In this document: piece after piece, positions 9,016 through 18,093 of the stretch | Layout of the letters: each line of letters starts with the position of its first letter | Position numbering within the stretch: position 1 is the stretch's first letter | NCBI RefSeq assembly: GCF_021462505.1 | Contig: NZ_JAKEDV010000001.1 | Coordinates: forward strand, 40,112-104,111 | Reading direction: 5' to 3' | Source: Thermus brockianus | GTDB taxonomy: Bacteria > Deinococcota > Deinococci > Deinococcales > Thermaceae | Length of the DNA: 64,000 nt | Position numbers and translations under genes: made by a program | The notes under the pieces: generated by a model | What the model was told of the DNA's origin: nothing | What the model saw: only the letters and a program-made list of their open reading frames with translations | Database searches by the model: none

Positions 9016-10365
9016 ATGGAGACCAAACCTGCCCCCGATGTGCCCTGGGGCTTGTTGGGGGGGTTGCTGCTGCTTTTGGGCGGGGCCTTTCTTTTCGCCC
9101 TAGGTCTTTTCCAGGAGAAGGTTGCCTCCTTGCCTCCGGGGGTCCTTTATCCCCGCAGGGCTATGGTGGGGGAGGAGGTGCGCCTGGGTATTGGGGAGCT
9201 TTCCCCAGAGAGGGTCCGCGTGACCGTGGATGGGGTGGAGGCCGCGGTGGTGGAGCGGCGGCCCGGGGAGGTGCGTTTCCGGGTTCCAGGGGTTCCCGGG
9301 GGAAAGCGGCGGGTCCGGGCGCAGGGGAGCCCCGCGGTGGAGGCGGAGCTGGTGGTCTTGGGCCAGGTGGTGCGGGAAGAGGCGCTCCTCTTCCTGCCGG
9401 AGGGGAAGCCAGTGAGCCTGCCCCCTGGCTTTCGGGTGTTGGAGGAGGGAAGCTTAGGACCGTGCGGCCTGCGGTTCTACCGGTTGGGTGTGGGGGGCCT
9501 TCCCTTGGGCCTTGCCCTAGAAACCCTCGAGGCCCAAGACCCCATGTACAAGGCGGATCCGGAAAGCCTCTGGTCGTTGGACCTGGAGGGGGTTGAACCT
9601 GTTGGGGCAGGCGGCTTTTGGGTGCGGGGCTTCCGAGGGGGAAGCGTGGCGGTGGCGGTGCTGGACACCGGGGTGGAGGCTCTTCCCGAAGGGCGGTTCC
9701 TCCCCGGGTACGACTTCGTGGAAGGGGATGCCCTCCCCCAGGACGCCTTTCCCGGTGGGCACGGCACGCAGGTGGCCTCCCTGGTCCTGCGGGTGGCCCC
9801 GGAGGCCCAAATCATGCCCGTGCGGGTGTGCGACAGCCAAGGGGTATGCCGGGCAAGCCGCGTGATCCAGGGGATCTGCTACGCCCTTGGGGGGCCTAGG
9901 CCCCTGGTCCTCAACCTGAGCCTAGGGGGAGACACGCCGGTGGAAGCCCTGGAAGGCCTGTTGCGCAGGGCCTTGGCGGAAGGGGTGGGGGTGGTGGCGG
10001 CGGGGGGCAACCAGGGGCCTCGGGGCCCCGCCCACTACCCCGCCGCCTTTGACCTCCCAGGGCTTTTGGCCGTGGGCGCCTTGGACGCCCGCTTCCAAGG
10101 GCCTGCGGCCTTCAGCACCTGGGGGCCATACCTGGACCTCCTTGCCCCGGGGGAAGGGTTGGCTTGCCGGGGGCCGGGGGGCAAGGAGGCGGTGTGCCGG
10201 GGAAGCTCCTTTGCCGCGCCTTGGGTAGCGGGAGCCTTGGCCCTCCTCATGGAGGAAAGGCCAGGCTTGCCTCCTAGAGCCTACGAGGAGCTTCTCAAAT
10301 CCTGGGCCAAGCCCCTTCCCTATCCCGAGGAGGCGGTGGGGGCGGGGGCTTTGCGCCTACCTTAA
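9016..10365 (+). CDS. Membrane-anchored S8 family serine protease (subtilase)
   Basis: 449 residues. One hydrophobic helix (about 11-31) anchors the protein; a beta-rich domain of IPT/TIG-like character follows (about 40-115). The protease domain holds the full triad: Asp 217 in AVLDTGV, His 249 in GGHGTQ and Ser 398 in RGSSFAAPWVAG, with oxyanion Asn 332 in GGNQG. Five cysteines in the catalytic half (272, 278, 288, 384, 394) suggest disulfides and an extracytoplasmic location. There is no classical I9 propeptide, so the N-terminal domain may serve that role. It sits 10 bases behind the BTAD/TPR gene and opposite a lipoprotein. Confidence 0.88.
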   Translation: METKPAPDVPWGLLGGLLLLLGGAFLFALGLFQEKVASLPPGVLYPRRAMVGEEVRLGIGELSPERVRVTVDGVEAAVVERRPGEVRFRVPGVPGGKRRVRAQGSPAVEAELVVLGQVVREEALLFLPEGKPVSLPPGFRVLEEGSLGPCGLRFYRLGVGGLPLGLALETLEAQDPMYKADPESLWSLDLEGVEPVGAGGFWVRGFRGGSVAVAVLDTGVEALPEGRFLPGYDFVEGDALPQDAFPGGHGTQVASLVLRVAPEAQIMPVRVCDSQGVCRASRVIQGICYALGGPRPLVLNLSLGGDTPVEALEGLLRRALAEGVGVVAAGGNQGPRGPAHYPAAFDLPGLLAVGALDARFQGPAAFSTWGPYLDLLAPGEGLACRGPGGKEAVCRGSSFAAPWVAGALALLMEERPGLPPRAYEELLKSWAKPLPYPEEAVGAGALRLP

Positions 10366-10368
10366 ACT
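10363..10368 (+). promoter_or_regulatory. -10 element of moeA
   Basis: TAAACT overlapping the subtilase stop codon, seven bases before the moeA ATG at 10376. Leaderless pattern. Confidence 0.5.
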
Positions 10369-10375
10369 TTGGGTT

Positions 10376-11596
10376 ATGCGCGCGAACCTCAGCGTGGAGG
10401 AAGCCCTAGCCCTGGTGCTTTCGGAGGCCAAGGCGCCTTTGCCCGTGGAGGAGGTTCCCTTAAGGGAGGCCTACGGCCGGGTCCTGGCGGAGGACCTCGC
10501 CTCCCGGGTGGACCACCCGGACCAGGACGATACCGCCGTGGACGGCTACGCCTGCCGGGAGGAGGACACCCTTGGGGCTTCGCAGGCGAACCCCGTGCGC
10601 CTTCGGGTCATCGGGGAGTCCCCGGCGGGGCGGCCCTTCGGGGGCAGAGTGGGGAAGGGGGAGGCGGTGGCGGTGTACACGGGAGCCCCCATTCCCCAGG
10701 GGGCCAACGCCGTTGTTCGGGTGGAGGACACGCGGCGGGAAGGGGAGGACGTCCTCCTCTTCGCCCCGGCGAGCCCCAAGGACATCCGGCCCAAGGGGGA
10801 TGACCTGAAGCGGGGAGAGGTCTACCTGAGGCGGGGGGATTTCCTCACGCCCGGGAGGCTGGGCCTGGCGGCGGCCATGGGCTACCCCCGCCTCAGGGTC
10901 TTCCGCCGGCCCCGGGTGGGGATCCTCTCCACGGGGGACGAGGTGGTGGAACCGGGGGAGCCCTTGCCCTTTGGTGGGGTGTACAACTCCAACGCCTATA
11001 GCCTCCTGGGGTTGGTCCTCGAGGCGGGGGGCGAGCCCGTCCTCCTGGGCAAGGTGGCGGACCGCCCCGAGGAGGTGCTGGCCCGCTTGGAGGCGGCGGG
11101 GCCTTTGGACCTCCTCCTCACCTCAGGCGGGGTTTCCATGGGGGAATACGATGTGGTGCGCAAGGTCTTGGAGGAAAGGGGGGAGGTGGTCTTCTGGAAG
11201 GTGAAGCAGCAACCCGGAGGGCCCTTGCTCCTTGCCCGGCTTGGGGGCCTGCCCGTCTTGGGCCTCCCGGGCAACCCCGTGTCCAGCATGGTCACCTTCT
11301 TCCTCTACGGGAGGCCCTTCCTCTTCCGCCTCCAGGAGCGCACCGACCCCCCTTACCGCTCCCTGAAGGCCAAGGCCCTCACCCCCTTCAAGGGGGCCAA
11401 GGGGAAGAAGGTCTTCCGGCGGGGGGTGCTCTCCTTTGAGGAGGAGCTCGTGGTGCGCACCACGGGCAACCAAAGCAGCGGGGTCCTCCGCTCCATGGCC
11501 TTCGGCAACGCCTTGGTGGTCCTCCCCCCGGACCAGGACGCCCGGGAGGGGGAGGTGGTGGAGGTCATCCCCTTGACATGCGTGCTCGTGCTTTAG
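10376..11596 (+). CDS. moeA: Molybdopterin molybdenumtransferase
   Basis: 406 residues, normal length. MoeA inserts molybdate into adenylylated molybdopterin, the last common step of molybdenum cofactor synthesis. The order of blocks is typical: VDHPDQDDTAVDGYA near residue 45, GAPIPQGANAVVRVED near 103, ILSTGDEVVEPG near 185, TSGGVSMGEYD near 248 (MogA-like motif) and LPGNPVSSMVTFF near 300. The C-terminal beta domain is complete. No other Moco genes are adjacent. The cofactor would be required by the molybdoenzyme encoded at 49.7-52.9 kb. Confidence 0.95.
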   Translation: MRANLSVEEALALVLSEAKAPLPVEEVPLREAYGRVLAEDLASRVDHPDQDDTAVDGYACREEDTLGASQANPVRLRVIGESPAGRPFGGRVGKGEAVAVYTGAPIPQGANAVVRVEDTRREGEDVLLFAPASPKDIRPKGDDLKRGEVYLRRGDFLTPGRLGLAAAMGYPRLRVFRRPRVGILSTGDEVVEPGEPLPFGGVYNSNAYSLLGLVLEAGGEPVLLGKVADRPEEVLARLEAAGPLDLLLTSGGVSMGEYDVVRKVLEERGEVVFWKVKQQPGGPLLLARLGGLPVLGLPGNPVSSMVTFFLYGRPFLFRLQERTDPPYRSLKAKALTPFKGAKGKKVFRRGVLSFEEELVVRTTGNQSSGVLRSMAFGNALVVLPPDQDAREGEVVEVIPLTCVLVL

Positions 11597-11672
11597 TTCA
11601 CTAAACTCAAAAGGTTTTACGGGCTTTACCCCTCCTTTTCGGGCGCGGGTGGGGCCCGGGAAGCGAGCGAGA

Positions 11673-13208
11673 ATGGAGTTCAAAGACTTTCCCCTGAAGG
11701 AAGAGATCAAGGAAGCCTTGGCCCGGCGGGGCATTACCGCCCCTACCCCCATTCAGGCGGCCGCCCTCCCCTTGGCCCTGGAGGGCAAGGACCTCATCGG
11801 CCAGGCCCGCACGGGCACCGGCAAGACCCTGGCCTTCGCCCTGCCCATCGCCCAGGCCCTGGAGCCGAGCCCCGTGCGGGGAAGGAAGCCCAGGGCCCTC
11901 ATCCTCACCCCCACCCGGGAGCTTGCCCTCCAAGTGGCGGGGGAGGTGGCGGCGGTGGCCCCCCACCTCAAGGTGGTGGCGGTCTACGGGGGCACCGGCT
12001 ACGGCAAGCAGAAGGAGGAGCTGGCCCGGGGGGCGGACGTGGTGGTGGCCACCCCGGGGCGGGCCCTGGACTACCTAAGGCAAGGGGTCTTGGACCTTTC
12101 CGAGGTGAAGATCGCCGTCTTGGACGAGGCGGACGAGATGCTTTCCATGGGCTTTGAGGAAGAGGTGGAGGCCATCCTTTCCGCTACCCCTCCCGCGCGG
12201 CAGACCCTCCTCTTCTCCGCCACCCTGCCTTCCTGGGCCCGGAGGCTCGCCGAGCGCTACATGAAAGCCCCCGTGGTCATCAACGTGGTGCGGGAGGAGG
12301 GGGTTACCTACCAGGAGGAGGCCATCCTGGCCCCGGGGGACCGGCTGGCCCTGCTTTCCGACCTCCTTTACGTGAAGGCGCCCAAGCGGGCCATCGTCTT
12401 CACCCGCACCAAGGCGGAAACCGAGGAGGTGGCCACGGGGCTCCTGCGCCTGGGCCATCCGGCCCGGGCCATCCACGGGGACCTTTCCCAGACGGACCGG
12501 GAGCGGGTCATGCGGGCCTTCCGCGAGGGGGAGGTGCGGGTTCTGGTGGCCACGGACGTGGCCGCCCGGGGCCTGGACATCCCCGAGGTGGACCTGGTGG
12601 TCCACTACCGCCTGCCCGACAAGGTGGAAACCTACCAGCACCGTTCGGGACGCACGGGCCGGGCCGGGCGAGGGGGCGAGGTGGTGGTCCTTTACGGGGC
12701 CCGGGAGAAGCGGGAGCTCTCGGAGCTGGAGCGGGCGGTGGGCCGCACCTTCAAGCGGGTGAACCCCCCCACCCCCGAGGAGGTGCTGGAGGCCAAGTGG
12801 CACCACCTCCTGGCCCGCCTGGCCCGGGTGCCGGAGCGGGACTACAAGCCCTATCTGGACTTTGCCGGGAGGCTTTTCGCCGAGGGGCGGGTGGAGGTGG
12901 TGGCCGCCATCATGGCCCTCCTCTTGGGCGGGGCGCCCAAGGAGAAAAGCCTCCTCACGGGGGAGGAGGGCTGGCTCACCTTCAAGGCTACAGGGCCCCG
13001 GCTTACCCTGCCCCGGCTTGTGGCCCTCTTGAAGGAGCGGGGCCTCGAGGTGGGGAAGATCGCCCAAGGGGAGGAGGGTTTCTACGTGGACCTCCGTCCC
13101 CAGGACCTGCCCCGGCTGGCCGAGGTGCAGGGGATCAAGCTGGAAAGGGCCAAGCGGGTGGAGGCCTTGCCCGAGGCCGCACCCAGCCGGCGCCGGGCAC
13201 GGGCGTAG
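11673..13208 (+). CDS. DEAD-box RNA helicase, Hera type
   Basis: 511 residues from ATG 11673 (MEFKDFPLKEEI), the same start as the T. thermophilus Hera protein; a GTG at 11649 would add eight residues. All helicase motifs are present: Q motif TPTPIQ, motif I ARTGTGKT, Ia PTRELA, II DEAD, III SAT, IV VFTRTKAE, V ATDVAARGLD and VI HRSGRTGRAG. The C-terminal part (about 365-500) matches the Hera dimerisation domain plus RNA-binding domain that recognises 23S rRNA hairpin 92 and RNase P RNA in T. thermophilus. It probably acts as an RNA chaperone in ribosome assembly. It ends in a basic tail (SRRRARA). Confidence 0.95.
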   Translation: MEFKDFPLKEEIKEALARRGITAPTPIQAAALPLALEGKDLIGQARTGTGKTLAFALPIAQALEPSPVRGRKPRALILTPTRELALQVAGEVAAVAPHLKVVAVYGGTGYGKQKEELARGADVVVATPGRALDYLRQGVLDLSEVKIAVLDEADEMLSMGFEEEVEAILSATPPARQTLLFSATLPSWARRLAERYMKAPVVINVVREEGVTYQEEAILAPGDRLALLSDLLYVKAPKRAIVFTRTKAETEEVATGLLRLGHPARAIHGDLSQTDRERVMRAFREGEVRVLVATDVAARGLDIPEVDLVVHYRLPDKVETYQHRSGRTGRAGRGGEVVVLYGAREKRELSELERAVGRTFKRVNPPTPEEVLEAKWHHLLARLARVPERDYKPYLDFAGRLFAEGRVEVVAAIMALLLGGAPKEKSLLTGEEGWLTFKATGPRLTLPRLVALLKERGLEVGKIAQGEEGFYVDLRPQDLPRLAEVQGIKLERAKRVEALPEAAPSRRRARA

Positions 13209-13252
13209 GGCCCAGGGTGGCCTAGGGCGCTTTCAAAAATAAAGCGTTCGCC

Positions 13253-13258
13253 TATCCT
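13253..13258 (+). promoter_or_regulatory. -10 element of the LLM oxidoreductase gene
   Basis: TATCCT, six bases before the ATG at 13265, with a poor -35 (TTTCAA) 16 bases upstream. A small hairpin (CGCTTT and AAAGCG, 13228-13246) lies immediately before it. Confidence 0.55.
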
Positions 13259-13264
13259 CAGGGC

Positions 13265-14308
13265 ATGGAGCTGGGCCTTTACACCTTTGGCGAGCGCACC
13301 TTTGACCCCGGGCTGGGCCGCCCTCCCACGGCGGAGGAAAGGCTAGAGCGCCTTTTGGAGGAGGCGGAGCTGGCCGACGAAGTGGGGCTTTCCCTCTTCG
13401 CCGTGGGGGAGCACCACCGGGAGGACTACGTGGTTTCGGCCCCGGCGGTGGTGCTGGCCGCCCTAGCGGCCCGCACGCGGCGCATAAGGCTTGCCAGCGC
13501 CGTGGTGGTCCTTTCCTCCGAGGACCCCATCCGGGTATTTGAGCAGTTTGCCACCTTGGACCTCCTCTCGGGGGGCAGGGCGGAGCTTTGGGTGGGGCGG
13601 GGTTCGTTTGTGGAGTCCTTCCCGCTTTTTGGGTACGACCTCCGGGACTACGAGGCCCTTTTTGAGGAGAAGCTTGCCCTTCTCCTGAAGCTCCGGGAAG
13701 AGGAAAGGGTCTTTTGGCCCGGGGGGCGCTTCACCAAGCCCATCCCCGGCCTTGGGGTGTACCCGAGACCCAAGCAGAACCCCCTGCCCCTTTGGGTGGC
13801 GGCGGGGGGGAGCCCCGAGTCGGCGGTGCGCGCCGGGAAGCTCGGGCTTCCCTTGGTCCTCGCCATCATCGCCGGAAGCCCCAAGCGCTTCCTGCCCTTC
13901 GTGGAGCTTTACCGGAAAACGGCCCTGGAACACGGCCACACCTCCAGGCTCGCCCTTGCGGCCCACGGCTTCTTGGCCGAGGACGACGCCGAGGCCTTCC
14001 GCCTTGCCGCTCCCGCCTTCCTGGAGGTGATGAACCGGATCGGGCGGGAGCGGGGCTGGCGGCCTGTGGACCTCAGCTACTTCGCCTGGTCCCGGGGCCT
14101 CGAGGGGGCCGACTTCATCGGCGACCCCCTTAGGGTGGCGGAGAAGGCCCTTTACTGGTACGAGCTCTTCCGCCCTGAAGGGCTCGTGCTCCAGCTCACC
14201 GTGGGCACCCTGCCCCACACTAAGGTGCTTCGGGCCATTGAGCTTTTGGGCGGAGAGGTCCTGCCCCGGGTGCGGAAAGCCCTCGCTACACCCCCTGCCG
14301 CAGGATAG
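13265..14308 (+). CDS. LLM-class flavin-dependent oxidoreductase (luciferase-like monooxygenase)
   Basis: 347 residues covering the whole luciferase-like barrel. Family features are [20 protein letters not shown] near residue 45, [38 protein letters not shown] near 80-115, and [23 protein letters not shown] near 175-197. Members bind reduced FMN or F420 and oxidise varied organic substrates; the substrate cannot be read from sequence. Its 3' end overlaps the convergent sat gene by 23 bases. No cofactor-regenerating partner lies nearby. Confidence 0.88.
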   Translation: MELGLYTFGERTFDPGLGRPPTAEERLERLLEEAELADEVGLSLFAVGEHHREDYVVSAPAVVLAALAARTRRIRLASAVVVLSSEDPIRVFEQFATLDLLSGGRAELWVGRGSFVESFPLFGYDLRDYEALFEEKLALLLKLREEERVFWPGGRFTKPIPGLGVYPRPKQNPLPLWVAAGGSPESAVRAGKLGLPLVLAIIAGSPKRFLPFVELYRKTALEHGHTSRLALAAHGFLAEDDAEAFRLAAPAFLEVMNRIGRERGWRPVDLSYFAWSRGLEGADFIGDPLRVAEKALYWYELFRPEGLVLQLTVGTLPHTKVLRAIELLGGEVLPRVRKALATPPAAG

Positions 14309-15335
14309 GGAGGAGTTCGGGCCGCACCAGCTCGGGGGGTGGAGCCTTCCCTTCCCGCAGGAGGGCGCGCACCTTGGTCATGCTGATGGAAAGGCGCTTT
14401 TCCCGGTGCGCTTCGGGGCAGGTCCTTTCCGAGGCGATGCCGCCGCAGAGGGCGCAATGGAAGACGGCCCCCACCCGGAGGATCTCTATGCCCAAGGGGG
14501 GAAGCTCGTCAAAGATGCGGTGGGCGGCGTAGGGATCGTAGAAGTCCCCCACCCCGGCGTGGTCCCGGCCCACCAGGAAGTGGGTGGCCCCGAAGTTCTT
14601 GCGCACCAGGGCGTGGAAGACCGCTTCTTTGGGCCCGGCGTAGCGCATGGGGGTGGCGAGGCCGAAGAGGGCCACCCGGTTTTGGGGGAGAAACCCATGG
14701 ATGAGGGCCTGGTAGGCCTGGAGGATCACCTCCGTGGGGAAGTCGTCCGCCTTCTTGGCCCCCAGGATGGGGTGGACGAGAACCCCGTCCGCCAGCTCCA
14801 GGCCGAGCCGGATCAGGTACTCGTGGGCCCGGTGGGGGGCGTTGCGGGTCTGGAAGGCCACCACCCGCCTCCACCCCCATTCCCGGAAGAGGGCCTTGGC
14901 CTCCTCGGGGGTTTTCTCCAGAGGGCTACGCGCCCTGAACTTTAGGACTTCCACCTTCCCCCCCAGGGCATAAGGGCCTTTGGCGTAGAGCCGGGCCACC
15001 CCGGGGTGGGCCTCGCTTTCCGTGCCGAAGACCTGCTTGGCCAGGCGCCTCAGGTCCAAGGCGTACACATCCTGCACGTGTAGGAGCGCCACCCGTTCCC
15101 CTCCGTGGACCAGGGCCACGGTGTCCCCTGGGCCCACCCGGGGTTTCTCGGGGGTCTGCAGGAGGATGGGAAGGGTCCAGACCTCCCCCGTGGGCAGGCG
15201 CATGGTTTCGGCCACGCTCAGGGCCTCCTCCCGGGTCAAGAAGCCTTGGAGGGGGGCGAAGGCCCCCGTGGCCAGGTTTTCCAGGTCCAGGCGCTCGTCC
15301 TCGCCAATCTCCAACGTGGGAAGCGTATCCACCAT
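14286..15335 (-). CDS. sat: Sulfate adenylyltransferase (ATP sulfurylase)
   Basis: 349 residues, single-domain type without an APS-kinase fusion. It makes adenosine 5'-phosphosulfate from sulfate and ATP, the first step of assimilation. Key blocks are [13 protein letters not shown] near residue 26, the nucleotide-binding [13 protein letters not shown] near 155 (QxRNxxHxxHE), and [15 protein letters not shown] near 255. Four cysteines near the C terminus (CALCG, then C and E) recall the zinc site of Sat enzymes from thermophiles. It is the last gene of the seven-gene sulfur operon, three bases after cobA. A direct APS reductase (cysH) in the same operon makes an APS kinase unnecessary. Confidence 0.95.
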   Translation of the reverse strand: MVDTLPTLEIGEDERLDLENLATGAFAPLQGFLTREEALSVAETMRLPTGEVWTLPILLQTPEKPRVGPGDTVALVHGGERVALLHVQDVYALDLRRLAKQVFGTESEAHPGVARLYAKGPYALGGKVEVLKFRARSPLEKTPEEAKALFREWGWRRVVAFQTRNAPHRAHEYLIRLGLELADGVLVHPILGAKKADDFPTEVILQAYQALIHGFLPQNRVALFGLATPMRYAGPKEAVFHALVRKNFGATHFLVGRDHAGVGDFYDPYAAHRIFDELPPLGIEILRVGAVFHCALCGGIASERTCPEAHREKRLSISMTKVRALLREGKAPPPELVRPELLPILRQGV

Positions 15336-15338
15336 GGG

Positions 15339-16058
15339 CTACCTCCGTAGAAGCGCTTCGGCTTCTAAGCGGGCCTCCTCAAAGACCCGCACCGCTTCTC
15401 CCAGGATCCAGAGGGCGGGGGCTTCCACGGCCACCTTGCCTTGGGCTACCTCGCCCAGGCGGGCGGGGATGCGGCGCTCCTTAGGCGTGGTGGCCTGTTC
15501 CACGAAGAGGGTGGGCTCTTCTGGATTCCGGCCTAGACGTAGGAGTTCCTGGGCGATCCAGACCCGCCTTTTTACCCCCATGAGCACCACCAGGGTGGGA
15601 GCCTGGGCGAAGGGCCGGAGGTCGGGGTAGCCGCCCCCTTCCACCACGCCGGACACGGCGGCGAAGCCGTGGGCCAGGCCCCGGTGGGTGAGGGGCAGGC
15701 CCGTAGCGAGCAGGCTGCTCACCCCCGGTACCACCTCCACGGGGATCCCGTGCCGCAGAAGGAAAAGCGCTTCCTCCCCGCCCCGGCCGAAGACGAAGGG
15801 GTCCCCGCCCTTCAGGCGCACCACAAAGGGGTAGCGGCGGGCGTAGTGGAGGAGGAGGCGGTGGATGGCGGCCTGCTTCCCGCTTTCCCCCTCCTCCTTC
15901 CCCACGTAGACCTTCTTCCCCGGGGCGAGGTCCAGGATGCGCCCGTCCACCAGGCGGTCGTGAAGGACCACGGGGGCCTCCTGGAGGAGGCGGTGGGCCT
16001 TGAGGGTGAGGAGCTCGGGGTCCCCCGGGCCTGCCCCCACCAGGTAGACCTTACCCAT
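15339..16058 (-). CDS. cobA: Uroporphyrinogen-III C-methyltransferase (SUMT)
   Basis: 239 residues from ATG 16058 (MGKVYLVGAGPGDPELLTLK). The enzyme methylates uroporphyrinogen III twice with S-adenosylmethionine, giving precorrin-2 for siroheme. Signature blocks are GAGPGDPELLT at the N terminus, RLKGGDPFVFGRGGEEA near residue 85, GVSSLLATGLPLTHRG near 115 and VVLMGVKR near 160. A longer frame upstream would run into the TauE gene. Together with hemD and sirC it feeds siroheme to the sulfite reductase encoded first in the operon. Overlaps the preceding gene by eight bases. Confidence 0.94.
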   Translation of the reverse strand: MGKVYLVGAGPGDPELLTLKAHRLLQEAPVVLHDRLVDGRILDLAPGKKVYVGKEEGESGKQAAIHRLLLHYARRYPFVVRLKGGDPFVFGRGGEEALFLLRHGIPVEVVPGVSSLLATGLPLTHRGLAHGFAAVSGVVEGGGYPDLRPFAQAPTLVVLMGVKRRVWIAQELLRLGRNPEEPTLFVEQATTPKERRIPARLGEVAQGKVAVEAPALWILGEAVRVFEEARLEAEALLRR

Positions 16059-16791
16059 GCGCCACCCCCCGGTAGATGAGTTGCCCCCCGATGAAGAGGA
16101 GCCAGAGGAGGAGGGCGAGCCGCAGGGGCTCCCGGGGTAAGCGGGTGGCGAAGAGGGCCCCCAGGGTGGCGCCCAGGATGCCCCCGGTGCCCAAGGCGAG
16201 GAGGAGGCCTGGGTCCACCTGGCCGAAGAGGAGGTGCACCCCGCCCCCCAGGAGGGAGAGGACCAGGCCGAAGAGGAGGTCCGTGCCCACCACCTGCTGG
16301 GGGGAAAGCCGGGTGGCGTAGAGGAGGAGGAGGGTGCCCAAGGCCCCGGCCCCGGCGGAGGAGAAGCCCACCTCGAGGCCAATCCCGAAGGCCGCGGGGG
16401 GAAGGAGCTTGGGCCTTTCCCTGCCCGCAGCGTGCTTCCGGAAGCTCCGCCAAAGCCCCAAGGCGGCGGAAGCCACCACGGTAAGCCCCACCAGGAGGAG
16501 GACGAGGTCCTTGGCCCCTTTGAGCCCGGTGAGGAGGAGGCTTCCCAGGAGCACCCCGGGTACCCCCCCGAGGAGGAGGAGCGCAAGCGCCCTAGGCGCC
16601 ACCTGCCTCCGGGCGAGGTAAACCCCGCCTGCCGGGATCTTCACCAGGAAACCGAAAAGGAGGGCGGTGCCCACCGCCACCTCCGGGGGGAGGCCTAGGG
16701 CCAGGATGAGAAGCGGGGCGGTGATGGTCCCCGCGCCTACCCCCGTGACCCCGATGGCGAAGGCGATGAGAAAGCCCAGGAGAAAGGCCAT
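16051..16791 (-). CDS. TauE/SafE family membrane transporter (putative sulfur-compound permease)
   Basis: 246 residues with seven or eight hydrophobic helices and the internal duplication of the family (GVGAGTITAPLLIL near residue 16 and GFSSAGAGALGTLLLLYAT near 140). TauE/SafE proteins export or import sulfite, sulfoacetate and similar anions. Its position inside a sulfate-assimilation operon, one base downstream of cysH, argues for sulfate or sulfite transport, because no ABC-type or SulP-type sulfate transporter is present. The direction of transport is not deducible. It overlaps the cobA start by eight bases. Confidence 0.88.
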   Translation of the reverse strand: MAFLLGFLIAFAIGVTGVGAGTITAPLLILALGLPPEVAVGTALLFGFLVKIPAGGVYLARRQVAPRALALLLLGGVPGVLLGSLLLTGLKGAKDLVLLLVGLTVVASAALGLWRSFRKHAAGRERPKLLPPAAFGIGLEVGFSSAGAGALGTLLLLYATRLSPQQVVGTDLLFGLVLSLLGGGVHLLFGQVDPGLLLALGTGGILGATLGALFATRLPREPLRLALLLWLLFIGGQLIYRGVAHG

Positions 16792-16792
16792 G

Positions 16793-17461
16793 CTACCCCT
16801 CCTTCCCGTGCAGGTGGATGCCGCACTCCAGCTTGCCCTTGCCCGCCCAACGCCCCGAACGCGGATCGTTTGGATCCAGGGGCTTTGCGGTGCAGGGGGC
16901 GCAACCGATGGAGAGGTAGCCTTGGTCGTAGAGGGGAAGGTAGGGCAGGTCCTGCACCGCCAGGTAGGCGAAGACCTCCTTGAGCGTCCAGTCGTAGAGG
17001 GGGCTCACCTTCCTAAGCCGGTGGCCCGTAGGGAGCACCGCTTCTTCCAAAGGTTGGAGATTGGCCCGGGTGGGGGACTGCTCCCGCCTAAGCCCCGTGA
17101 ACCAGGTGTCGTACCCTTCCAGGGCTTGGAAGAGCGGCTCCACCTTGCGGATCTGGCAGCAGCGGTGGGGGTCGCTCTCGTAAAGCCGCCCAAAGCGGGC
17201 TTCTTGTTCCTCTCGGGAGAGGGCGGGGGTCAGGTTTACGAGGCGAAAGCCGAGAAGCTTTTGCATCTCGTCCCGGTAGGCGTAGACCTCGGGGAAGTGG
17301 TAGCCGGTGTCCAGGAAGAGGACGGGGATGTCGGGCTTGGCTTCCAGGAGGAGGTGGAGCACCACCACGTCCTCCGCTTGGAAGCTGCAGGTGAAGCAAG
17401 GGTTTTGGCTATGGGCCAAAGCTTCTTGAACCAAGCTCTTGGCAGCCCTTACCTTGTCCAT
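16793..17461 (-). CDS. cysH: Adenylyl-sulfate (APS) reductase, assimilatory [4Fe-4S] type
   Basis: 222 residues from ATG 17461 (MDKVRAAKSLV). The protein reduces APS to sulfite using thioredoxin or glutathione-like thiols. The cysteine pair in HRCCQIRKVEPL and the second pair in IGCAPCTAKP together form the CC...CxxC cluster ligands that separate APS reductases from E. coli-type PAPS reductases, which lack them. The catalytic ECGIH motif is at the C terminus, and SFQAEDVVVLH near residue 27 is the PP-loop. The start overlaps sirC by 13 bases; a longer frame to 17563 is unlikely because its extra residues are a shadow of sirC. Confidence 0.93.
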   Translation of the reverse strand: MDKVRAAKSLVQEALAHSQNPCFTCSFQAEDVVVLHLLLEAKPDIPVLFLDTGYHFPEVYAYRDEMQKLLGFRLVNLTPALSREEQEARFGRLYESDPHRCCQIRKVEPLFQALEGYDTWFTGLRREQSPTRANLQPLEEAVLPTGHRLRKVSPLYDWTLKEVFAYLAVQDLPYLPLYDQGYLSIGCAPCTAKPLDPNDPRSGRWAGKGKLECGIHLHGKEG

Positions 17462-18093
17462 ACTTCCTCCAGGGTTTCCTCTGCTTTGGCTTTGGCCTTG
17501 GCCAGGCCGTCCTTGGGGTCCAGGTCCAGTTCCTCCAGGGCCTGGTCCACGATGCGGTACCAAAGCCGCTTCCTTTCCTCAAAGCTCGGGATCTGGGCGA
17601 TTTTAGGCCTTAGGGTGCGGAGAAAGGCCACAAGTTCCCCATAGGTTTCGGGGAAAAGCTGGGCAAGGCGCTCTTTAAGGCGCACCGCTAGGGCCGGGGC
17701 TGCGCCGGAGGTGGAAAGGGCCACGAGGAAATCTCCCCGGCGGAGGACGGCGGGGAGGATGGCGCTGGCGTGTTCTGGATCGTCCACCGCCACCAGGAAG
17801 ATGCGCCTTTCCTCCGCTTCCCGGCGCACCCGGGGATGGATGGCCTTGTCCTTGGGGTGGCTTACGACCAGGAAGTAGCCCTCGAGGTCCCCCTCCCGGT
17901 AGCCCCGCCGGAGCCAGCGGATCCTCCCTTCCCTTTCCAAAGCGGCGAGGCCCCAGGCGTCCTCCTCGGCCAGGACCGTGACCCGGGCCCCGGCCTGGAG
18001 GAGGGCGTGGAGCTTGGCCTCGGTCTCGGGACCCCCGGCGATGAGAAGGACAGGGCGGTCCTTGAGGTCTAGCATCAGGGGGAAGTAGGTCAT
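17449..18093 (-). CDS. Precorrin-2 dehydrogenase (siroheme synthesis; possibly also ferrochelatase)
   Basis: 214 residues starting MTYFPLMLDLKDRPVLLIAGG at 18093. The early GGPETEAKLHALLQAGARVTVLA stretch is the NAD-binding fold of the Met8p/CysG-N/SirC family; AVDDPEHASAILPAVLRRGDFLVALSTSGAAPALAVRLKE (near residues 95-135) is the second family block and carries the conserved Asp and Ser/Gly. The enzyme oxidises precorrin-2 to sirohydrochlorin. No separate sirohydrochlorin chelatase is present in the operon, so this protein may do both steps as yeast Met8p does, or a chelatase is encoded elsewhere. ATG overlaps the hemD stop. Confidence 0.88.
   Translation of the reverse strand: MTYFPLMLDLKDRPVLLIAGGPETEAKLHALLQAGARVTVLAEEDAWGLAALEREGRIRWLRRGYREGDLEGYFLVVSHPKDKAIHPRVRREAEERRIFLVAVDDPEHASAILPAVLRRGDFLVALSTSGAAPALAVRLKERLAQLFPETYGELVAFLRTLRPKIAQIPSFEERKRLWYRIVDQALEELDLDPKDGLAKAKAKAEETLEEVWTR

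Noticed and set aside
11573-11607. TTGACA at the end of moeA as a promoter for the hera helicase
   Set aside because: No -10 at 16-18 bases; the nearest TAAACT would need a spacer of over 20 bases.
15339-16586. 415-residue version of the SUMT protein
   Set aside because: The extra N-terminal residues are a frame-shifted reading of the TauE gene; the SUMT family starts at 16058.
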